Made by a program: the position numbers and the translations under genes. A model generated the notes under the pieces. It was not told where the DNA came from, ran no database searches, and was given only the letters and a program-made list of their open reading frames with translations. Shown here piece after piece: positions 1-5,466 of a DNA stretch of 5,466 bases. The first letter of the stretch is position 1. Each line of letters begins with the position of its first letter. This DNA comes from Acidobacteriaceae bacterium (GTDB taxonomy: Bacteria; Acidobacteriota; Terriglobia; Terriglobales; Acidobacteriaceae): the NCBI GenBank assembly GCA_003156235.1, contig PMGP01000384.1:9164-14629 (forward strand), in the 5' to 3' direction.

Positions 1-649
1 GGGGCGCGGGATCGAGCGTGGCGTGCTCCAGAATCCAGGTGTCCTTGTGGAAGAGGAAGACGGCGTTGAGCCCGGCGGCTAGCGCGGGGTTGATGTCGCT
101 CTTTGGGCTGTTGCCGATCATCCAACTCGTATGCGGCGATAACTCATGGCGCTTGAGGACTTCGCGGTACGTCGCAGGGTCTTTCTCGGCGGGAATCTCC
201 ACGGCTGAGAAATAACTCGCGAGTCCAGAGCGGCCCAGCTTGTCGGCTTGCTCGGCGTTGTTGCCCTTGGTCATGAGGATAAGCCGGTGACGCATGGACA
301 GCTCAGCCAGCGTCTCCGCCACGCCGGGAAGAAGTTCGATCTCCTGTTCGGCGATGGAGCGGGCGAAGCCTTCAATGCGCTGCCGCTTTTCGTCAGTCAT
401 GGACGCGGGGCTGAGCCGCTCAAAGCAGGTGAGCAGCGAGCGGGTGAAGCTATGCAGGCCGTAGCCGTGGGAGAGAATGGTCTCGCGCTCGGCGGTGTTC
501 AGCGCCTGGCGCACCGCAGCGGGCGTGTACTCGTGATGATTCAGGTAGCTGATGAAGGCGGCAATGGCGCGCTCGAAGTAGACGTTGTTCTCCCACAGCG
601 TATCGTCGGCGTCGAAGAGCAGCGTTTGGCCTGGAGCAAATTGCGGCAT
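1..649 (-). CDS. HAD-superfamily hydrolase, partial (C-terminus beyond the left edge)
   Basis: This is a soluble, probably cytoplasmic haloacid-dehalogenase-fold hydrolase, most likely a phosphatase of the YjjG/COG1011-like kind; the substrate cannot be read from sequence. The window holds 216 codons with no stop. Motif I is FDADDTLW, with nucleophile Asp13 and acid/base Asp15. Residues about 20-110 are helical and fit a C1 cap. Motif II is LILMTKGN with Thr127. Motif III is Lys156 in AEKDPATY. Motif IV is IGNSPKSD, with Asp185 kept but Asn180 where many relatives have Asp. A TWILEH stretch (204-209) near the cut end is typical of one subgroup. The ATG at 649 is chosen because motif I begins only a dozen residues later; the ribosome binding site is weak (AGG, 4 nt upstream). 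There is no signal peptide. It starts 26 nt after the aminopeptidase stop, so co-transcription is likely. Family assignment is firm, the specific function is not. Confidence 0.9.
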   Translation of the reverse strand, partial: MPQFAPGQTLLFDADDTLWENNVYFERAIAAFISYLNHHEYTPAAVRQALNTAERETILSHGYGLHSFTRSLLTCFERLSPASMTDEKRQRIEGFARSIAEQEIELLPGVAETLAELSMRHRLILMTKGNNAEQADKLGRSGLASYFSAVEIPAEKDPATYREVLKRHELSPHTSWMIGNSPKSDINPALAAGLNAVFLFHKDTWILEHATLDPAP

Positions 650-675
650 ATGGCCTATTGTAGCGAAACAGAAAG

Positions 676-3300
676 CTATGGTTTGGGTTGCGCAGCCAGC
701 CACTGCTTCAGATTCGGCTCCTGAAGCGCGCGCAGCTCGATACAGCCGTCGATGCGTTCCAGTGCGTGCTTGAGAGCCTTATCGGAAGAGGCCACCTTGT
801 GCGTGGAGAAGAATTGCTCTACGCCGGTGCGGCCCTCCGCGGAACAGAAGTTTCCTGTGGAGCTGACCAGCACGGCGCCCATCTCGGTGGTGAACTGGGC
901 CTGCACCTTTTCCCAATTGTTCTGGATATATTTCCATGCCTGCTCGCGGTTATCGTCGGACTGGAGAGCGATGGCAAACTGGATCACCGCGTCCTGGTTG
1001 CGAACCTTGCCCGAGACTGCGTAGTCCAGGGAGCGCTGCACCAGTGTGGGATTCTCAAACTGGGCCAGCAGTCGCAGTGCGCCCTCTTGTAACTCGGGAT
1101 TGGTCGAGGTTTCGTATGTGTTCTGCAATTGGTCGAAGAGAGCAGAGTCGCCGTTGCGAGAGGCTATGGCGAGAGCGGACTGGCCGAAGGTGGCATCGAC
1201 AGAACCTGGATTGGACAGGTACTTGGCCGCAATCTCCCGCGCCTGCGCGATGACGGCAGGGTCTTTGCCATAGTTGCCGAGGAGGGCGAACAACTCTGCG
1301 CGCAGCTCGCGAGTGTTGGACGAATCGGCGCCGGCGGGAGGGCCGAGCTTGGCGTACTGGGGCGCAAAGGTTGTGCGAATCCAGGCTTCGAGCGCGGCAC
1401 GTTCTTCGGCAGTGGAGGCAACGCGGGTGTAGGTGGCACGGACACCGTTCGCCGCTGTGCCCATAACCTCTGCTCCAGAGTCGTCTTTGACAGCCGTTAC
1501 CAGGTCGAGATATGCGCCGATAGGAACCTTGTTGGAGCGCACATGTGCCCACTCGTCGCCGATCAGGCTGATGCGCTCGGCGGGCGTGAGTGAGGTTTCT
1601 ACCTGCGCCACCAAAGCCGCATACACACTGGGCGGATAGGCACTGCGATAGTAGCCCTTGCCGCCGGCATCGGCAAAGAAAAGTGTGCTAACCGACGTCT
1701 TGAATTTAGCCGTAGAGGGGGTGAGAAGCTCGCAGTCCTGTCCGGCGGAAGTCTTGAAGCAGACAGGAAGCGTCCAGCTCTGCGCTGAGTCCGGCTGAAT
1801 GCCAGGGCTGAGGTAGAAGCGCTTCTGATTAACCAGAACCTTGCCCTTAGTATGCTCGCCGAAGGTGAGGATAGGCGCGCCCGGCTGGGCCACCAGGCTC
1901 TCCATAATCTTATCCACCGGCTTGTGACTGGTCTCGGTCTGCGCGCCCCAAAAATCTTCCGCGGTAGCATTCGCGTAGACGTGGGCGGCCAGATAGTTGC
2001 GCACGCCCTGGCGGAAAGTCTCTTCGCCCACGTAGTTCTCAACGGTCAACAGCACATCGCTGGCCTTGCCATAAGAAATGCCGTCGAACATCTGGTTAAT
2101 CTCGTCGGGGGTGTCGGCATTGGCGCGGATGGCGCGTGTGGTGGGCTGGGCGTCAAGATTGAGTACGCCGTCGATGCCTGAGACCACGGATTGGTCGATA
2201 TTCCACTCCGGGTGCATCGCGGCCACGGGCTTGTTTTCCATCCAGGTGGCAAAACCCTCGTTGAGCCAGATGTTGTCCCACCACTGCATGGTCACCAAGT
2301 CGCCAAACCACTGGTGGGCCATCTCGTGGGCGATAGTCAGGGCTACTCCTTTCATCGCGCCTATAGAGGCCGTCCGAGGGTCGATCAGCAGCGCGGTCTC
2401 GCGATAGGTGATGGCGCCGAAGTTTTCCATTGCGCCGGCCTCGAAATCGGGCAGTGCAATCAGGTCGAGCTTCTTGAGCGGGTAGGAAATGCCGAAGTAG
2501 GTGTTGTAGTAATGCAGCACGTATTTTGCGACTTCAACGCTGTAAGGTGTGAGCGCCACCTTGTCGGGCGTGGAGCAGGAGCGGATCGCCACGCCGTCGG
2601 ATTCGCCTGTCGTGCATTGAAAATCGCCAACCAGAAAGGCGACGAGGTAGGTGGACATTTTCGGCGTGGTGGCGAATTTAAGCGTGTGCTTGCCGGGAAC
2701 GTGGCCGGTTTCGTCGCCGGGCTTGTCGGAGATGATCTCGCCGTTGGAGATGGCGGTGTCGCCCTCGTCGATGGTGAGTGAAACAGTGAATGTAGCCTTG
2801 AAGGACGGCTCGTCAAAGCAGGGGAAGGCGCGGCGCGCGTCGGTGGCCTCGAACTGCGTAACGGCGTAATTGCGCTTGGCGGTTTTCGAGAGATAGAAAC
2901 CGCGCAGTTCGTTATTGAGGATGCCGGTGTAGCTGATGGAGAGCGTCGCGTTGCCCACGGCGATCGTTTCGGGAACGGTGAAGCTCGCCTGCTCCTTCTC
3001 TTTGTCGAGCGTGACGACGGCTTTCTGTTGCAGACCCCCGGAGGTCACGAAGACGTTCTTAAAGTCGATCTCGGCGGCGTTCAGAGTGATCGAGTTGGTA
3101 GGCTCGGCGACCGTCACGTCGATCGACGCCTGGCCAGAGAAAGTCGCGGCCTTGAGGTCGGGCTTGAGGTAAAGCCTGTACCGCAGCGGCTGAATGGTCT
3201 GCGGCAGCCGCTGGGCGCTTGCCGCAGAAAAACCGCAGATAAAGGCGACCGACGCTGCAATTAGAATACGCGCTAATGGGGAAAAACCAGGAGACTTCAT
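676..3300 (-). CDS. Exported M1-family zinc aminopeptidase (gluzincin)
   Basis: An 874-residue metallopeptidase predicted to remove N-terminal residues from peptides outside the cytoplasm, probably in the periplasm. Residues 1-29 form a Sec signal peptide: Lys2 and Arg11, a hydrophobic core, and an ASA cleavage site before Gln30. The N-terminal beta domain (about 30-235) ends with the conserved TQFEATDARR and FPCFDEP stretch at 148-165. The catalytic domain carries the exopeptidase motif GAMEN (289-293), the zinc site HEMAH (His325, His329) with catalytic Glu326, and the third ligand Glu348 in NEGF, giving exact HExxH-x18-E spacing. Tyr410 in GISYGK fits the transition-state-stabilising tyrosine. 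Residues about 535-855 resemble the helical ERAP1_C-type domain. Length matches the family. All active-site residues are present, so it should be active. Preferred N-terminal residue is unknown. It begins 23 nt after lspA, with GAGGA 4 nt before the ATG. pepN is not assigned because E. coli PepN is a cytoplasmic protein lacking such a signal. Confidence 0.96.
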   Translation of the reverse strand: MKSPGFSPLARILIAASVAFICGFSAASAQRLPQTIQPLRYRLYLKPDLKAATFSGQASIDVTVAEPTNSITLNAAEIDFKNVFVTSGGLQQKAVVTLDKEKEQASFTVPETIAVGNATLSISYTGILNNELRGFYLSKTAKRNYAVTQFEATDARRAFPCFDEPSFKATFTVSLTIDEGDTAISNGEIISDKPGDETGHVPGKHTLKFATTPKMSTYLVAFLVGDFQCTTGESDGVAIRSCSTPDKVALTPYSVEVAKYVLHYYNTYFGISYPLKKLDLIALPDFEAGAMENFGAITYRETALLIDPRTASIGAMKGVALTIAHEMAHQWFGDLVTMQWWDNIWLNEGFATWMENKPVAAMHPEWNIDQSVVSGIDGVLNLDAQPTTRAIRANADTPDEINQMFDGISYGKASDVLLTVENYVGEETFRQGVRNYLAAHVYANATAEDFWGAQTETSHKPVDKIMESLVAQPGAPILTFGEHTKGKVLVNQKRFYLSPGIQPDSAQSWTLPVCFKTSAGQDCELLTPSTAKFKTSVSTLFFADAGGKGYYRSAYPPSVYAALVAQVETSLTPAERISLIGDEWAHVRSNKVPIGAYLDLVTAVKDDSGAEVMGTAANGVRATYTRVASTAEERAALEAWIRTTFAPQYAKLGPPAGADSSNTRELRAELFALLGNYGKDPAVIAQAREIAAKYLSNPGSVDATFGQSALAIASRNGDSALFDQLQNTYETSTNPELQEGALRLLAQFENPTLVQRSLDYAVSGKVRNQDAVIQFAIALQSDDNREQAWKYIQNNWEKVQAQFTTEMGAVLVSSTGNFCSAEGRTGVEQFFSTHKVASSDKALKHALERIDGCIELRALQEPNLKQWLAAQPKP

Positions 3301-3304
3301 AAAA

Positions 3305-3309
3305 TCCTC
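3305..3309 (-). promoter_or_regulatory. Ribosome binding site of the M1 aminopeptidase gene
   Basis: Read on the minus strand, GAGGA lies 4 nt before the ATG at 3300, inside the 23-nt gap after the lspA stop. It supports this start, which also gives a well-formed signal peptide. The spacing is slightly short. Confidence 0.65.
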
Positions 3310-3323
3310 GTGTAGTTAAGCAG

Positions 3324-3827
3324 TTATTGCGCTGCGTGTTTTTTCTGCAACAGCGCGTCGAGCAGCAGCAGGCAAGCTCCGGTGACGACGGACGAGTCGG
3401 CGATGTTGAAGTCCGGCCAATGGTAGCTGAAGATGTGCACCTCGATGAAGTCCACCACCGAGCCGTAGGCGATGCGATCGTGAACATTGCCCAGCGCGCC
3501 GGCAAAAATCAGCGCCAGGGCGACAGTGGTGAGCGTGAAACTGTTGCCGAGGCGGACCAGAAGAAACAGAATGATCAGCGCCGCCAGCGACGAGAAGGAG
3601 ATCAAACCCCAGCGGACTACTTGGGGCGAGGCGGTGTTGGCGAAGAGCGAAAAGGCCGCGCCGTCGTTGGTCCAGTGAGTGATGCGCAGAACGTGCGGTA
3701 TCATCGGAATGGCGCCGCCGTATGGGATGCGCAGCGCAACCCAGGTCTTGGTCAGCCGGTCAACAAAGATGATCACTGCGGAGAGGATGAGCAGCCAGTG
3801 CAGGCGGCGGGGGGCTGTGAATTTCAT
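3324..3827 (-). CDS. lspA: Lipoprotein signal peptidase (signal peptidase II)
   Basis: A 167-residue inner-membrane aspartyl peptidase that cuts the signal peptide from diacylglyceryl-modified prolipoproteins, just before the lipidated cysteine; the family is the target of globomycin. Four hydrophobic segments are visible at about 10-30, 70-91, 98-115 and 145-162. The catalytic aspartates are Asp117 in GNVHDR and Asp144 in FNIAD. Other family marks are Asp23 in VDRLTK, TNDGAAFS at 53-60 and VVDFIEVH at 124-131. The start at 3827 is chosen because it overlaps the ileS stop as ATGA, has a strong AAGGAGG 4 nt upstream, and gives the usual family length. An in-frame ATG at 3947 would add 40 non-membrane residues encoded inside ileS and is unlikely. 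Translational coupling to ileS is expected. Function is confident; all diagnostic residues are present. Confidence 0.97.
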   Translation of the reverse strand: MKFTAPRRLHWLLILSAVIIFVDRLTKTWVALRIPYGGAIPMIPHVLRITHWTNDGAAFSLFANTASPQVVRWGLISFSSLAALIILFLLVRLGNSFTLTTVALALIFAGALGNVHDRIAYGSVVDFIEVHIFSYHWPDFNIADSSVVTGACLLLLDALLQKKHAAQ

Positions 3828-5466
3828 TGGCCCTCCTTGGGCGGAGCAATCTTCATTTCCGCCAGCGCGTCCTGGCAGCGGGTGCAGACATTTTGCCATG
3901 TGCCGTAGTTTGATACTTCGGGCATGAAGTTCCAGCAGCGGGCGCACTTGGTTCCAGTTGCCGGTAGTGCGATTACTTTATTTGAGAGGTCTTCGATCAC
4001 GGTCACCTTGGAAACGTTCAGTATTTCTTTCAAACTGGATGCGTATCTGCTAAAAAGACTGAACAAGTTGCCTTCTACCCGGACCTCCAATTCCGCCTCC
4101 AGTCCTTTGCCAATTCGCTTTTCCTGGCGAGCTTCTTCGAGCTTAACCATGGCCGCATCGCGGAGGCCAAAGATTTGCTTCCACTCTTCGAGCAACGGCG
4201 CGGGATCTTCCGAAAAGATCTCCGCCGGGGCAGGGAATTGCGCTAAATGAATGGAAGCCTCGCGGCCTTCGACGGCGGGCAGATAATCCCAGATTTCATC
4301 TGCTGTGAAGCTCAGGATAGGTGCGACCAGGCGGACGAGCGTCTCGGTAATCTTCCACAGCACCGTCTGCGCGGAGCGGCGTTCCAGGCTCGTGGGCGCG
4401 AAGGTGTACATGCGGTCCTTGAGCACGTCGAGATAGAACGAGCTCAGGTCCACGATGGCGAACTCGTTGACCGCGTGGTAAACGCGATGGAACTCGAATC
4501 GCTCATACCAACCGAGGATATTCTCGGTCAGTTCGCGAGTGCGAGCCAGCATGTAACGGTCCAGCGGCAACAAATCCGCTTCCGCCACGCGGTCACGCTT
4601 TGGATCAAAGCCGTGAAGGTTGCCCAGCAGGAAACGGAAGGTGTTGCGCAGCTTCTTGTAAATCTCCGCGCAGCGCTGCATCAGGTTTTCGCTGGCCGCC
4701 ATGTCTTCGCGGAAATCAACTGACGCAACCCACAGGCGGACAATCTCGCCGCCCATACGGTTGGCAATATCCACCGGGTCAACGCCGTTGCCCAGCGACT
4801 TGCTCATTGCGCGGCCTTGTTCGTCGAGTGTCCAACCGGCAGTGGCAACATGGGAGTAGGGCGCGTGCCCTCGCAGAGCCACCGAGGTCAGCAGAGAAGA
4901 ATGGAACCAGCCGCGATGCTGATCGCCGCCTTCCAAATACAAGCACTTCGTGCCGTTCTCGTTTTGGAAGGCGGAATACGCCGATTTAAGCTCCGGATCG
5001 GACTCGCAGACGGCAAACCAACTGACGCCGGAGTCAAACCAGACGTCGAGAATGTCAGTCTCCTTACGGAAAGCTGTCCCGCCGCAGTGAGCGCAGGCGG
5101 CGTTAGCCGGCAGCAGCACAGCCGTCTCGGTGGTGTGCCATGCCTCCGCACCATGCTCCTCGAACAACTTCACGATTTTGCTATTGAGCGCCGGGTCCAG
5201 GATGGGCTTCTGGCAGCCTTCGCACAGGAAGACTGCGATGGGCACACCCCAGATGCGCTGGCGGCTGATGCACCAGTCGGGGCGCGTGGCGATCATGTTG
5301 GTGATGCGTTCCTTGCCCCAGGCCGGGTCCCAGATCACCTTGTCGATCTCCTCGATGGCCTGCTGGCGGAAGGTTTTCTTCTCGCCCTTCGCGTCTACAA
5401 CCGGAGTTTCAAGGCTGATAAACCACTGCTCGGTGGCGCGATAAATCACCGGCTTGTGGCAGCGCC
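3824..5466 (-). CDS. ileS: Isoleucyl-tRNA synthetase, partial (N-terminus beyond the right edge)
   Basis: This cytoplasmic class I synthetase charges tRNA-Ile with isoleucine. About 546 C-terminal residues are present; the HIGH motif and most of the editing domain lie outside the window. The frame stays open to position 5466 (RCHKP before VIYRATEQWF), so the GTG at 5449 is an internal valine codon and not a start. In the following numbering Val1 is that codon. Visible are RPDWCISRQRIWGVP (56-70), a CxxC...CxxC pair (Cys76/79 and Cys119/122) fitting a zinc ribbon, DVWFDSG (135-141), EGGDQHRGWF (173-182), and the KMSKS-loop equivalent AMSKS (214-218, bases 4796-4810). An anticodon-binding helical region follows (about 290-450). 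A C-terminal zinc finger has Cys502/505 and Cys522/525. The C-terminal finger points to the standard bacterial type of IleRS. It is the first gene visible in the presumed operon; any promoter lies beyond the window. Low GC marks about residues 455-500. Confidence 0.97.
   Translation of the reverse strand, partial: RCHKPVIYRATEQWFISLETPVVDAKGEKKTFRQQAIEEIDKVIWDPAWGKERITNMIATRPDWCISRQRIWGVPIAVFLCEGCQKPILDPALNSKIVKLFEEHGAEAWHTTETAVLLPANAACAHCGGTAFRKETDILDVWFDSGVSWFAVCESDPELKSAYSAFQNENGTKCLYLEGGDQHRGWFHSSLLTSVALRGHAPYSHVATAGWTLDEQGRAMSKSLGNGVDPVDIANRMGGEIVRLWVASVDFREDMAASENLMQRCAEIYKKLRNTFRFLLGNLHGFDPKRDRVAEADLLPLDRYMLARTRELTENILGWYERFEFHRVYHAVNEFAIVDLSSFYLDVLKDRMYTFAPTSLERRSAQTVLWKITETLVRLVAPILSFTADEIWDYLPAVEGREASIHLAQFPAPAEIFSEDPAPLLEEWKQIFGLRDAAMVKLEEARQEKRIGKGLEAELEVRVEGNLFSLFSRYASSLKEILNVSKVTVIEDLSNKVIALPATGTKCARCWNFMPEVSNYGTWQNVCTRCQDALAEMKIAPPKEGQ
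3832..3838 (-). promoter_or_regulatory. Strong Shine-Dalgarno of lspA, inside the 3' end of ileS
   Basis: Minus-strand AAGGAGG sits 4 nt before the lspA ATG at 3827 and overlaps the last codons of ileS (KEGQ). It decides the lspA start over the upstream in-frame ATG at 3947. Together with the ATGA stop/start overlap at 3824-3827 it points to coupled translation. Confidence 0.85.

Noticed and set aside
248..724. Plus-strand open frame (158 codons) opposite the HAD gene
   Set aside because: The minus strand encodes all four HAD motifs in order, so this frame is a shadow.
2191..2781. Long plus-strand open frame (196 codons) opposite the aminopeptidase catalytic domain
   Set aside because: It is antisense to a gene with fully conserved motifs, and its translation shows no recognisable domain. 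GC-rich coding DNA commonly leaves the opposite strand open.
3220..3300. Aminopeptidase as a lipoprotein substrate of LspA through Cys22
   Set aside because: The residues before Cys22 (AFI) do not form a lipobox, which needs a small residue at -1. The ASA site before Gln30 fits signal peptidase I better.
3310..3352. Possible internal promoter before the aminopeptidase gene (TTGCAG followed by TAACTG)
   Set aside because: The -35-like box is fair, but the -10 candidate matches the consensus poorly, so it is not supported.
3329..3356. Possible hairpin (GCGCTG/CAGCGC, 16-nt loop) with a six-T run at the lspA end, considered as a terminator
   Set aside because: The stem is only 6 bp, the T/A run lies in the loop rather than after the stem, and no U-tract follows on the transcribed strand.
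3327..3908. Plus-strand open frame (193 codons) spanning lspA and the ileS end
   Set aside because: Its translation is charged and low in complexity with no family likeness, and it crosses two well-supported genes in antisense.
3828..3947. N-terminal extension of lspA by 40 codons to an upstream ATG
   Set aside because: The extra residues are the antiphase reading of the ileS zinc finger region, are not hydrophobic, and lack a good ribosome binding site. The start at 3827 has a strong one and gives normal length.

Overview
All four genes in this window lie on the minus strand, nearly back to back. In transcription order (right to left) they are the 3' two-thirds of ileS (isoleucyl-tRNA synthetase), lspA (lipoprotein signal peptidase II), a complete exported M1-family zinc aminopeptidase, and the 5' part of a HAD-superfamily hydrolase that runs off the left edge. 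Both outer genes are cut by the window ends. Coding sequence fills almost everything: the gaps are 23 nt (lspA to aminopeptidase) and 26 nt (aminopeptidase to HAD), and ileS and lspA overlap by 4 nt. No stretch over 300 bases lacks a gene, and I see no RNA gene, mobile element, CRISPR array or convincing terminator.

The organism is a moderately GC-rich bacterium with an inner membrane and a lipoprotein pathway. The flavour of the proteins suggests Acidobacteriota (Terriglobia-like): the secreted M1 peptidase, the HAD protein with a DADDTLW nucleophile motif, and the IleRS with a GRAMSKS loop. This is recognition from memory, not a search result, so the placement is tentative.

Layout: 1-649 HAD hydrolase (216 codons visible, C-terminus missing); 676-3300 M1 aminopeptidase with signal peptide, GAMEN and HExxH-x18-E motifs; 3324-3827 lspA; 3824-5466 ileS (N-terminal third with the HIGH motif is outside the window). 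The ileS-lspA pairing is a widespread bacterial arrangement linked by translational coupling, here through an ATGA overlap with a strong Shine-Dalgarno inside the end of ileS. The tight spacing suggests the aminopeptidase and HAD genes are co-transcribed with them. The shared theme is loose: aminoacylation, lipoprotein maturation in the inner membrane, peptide breakdown outside the cytoplasm, and a soluble phosphatase-like enzyme. I see housekeeping genes and no sign of a novel system; the observations in Part 2 are modest sequence variations and structural details.
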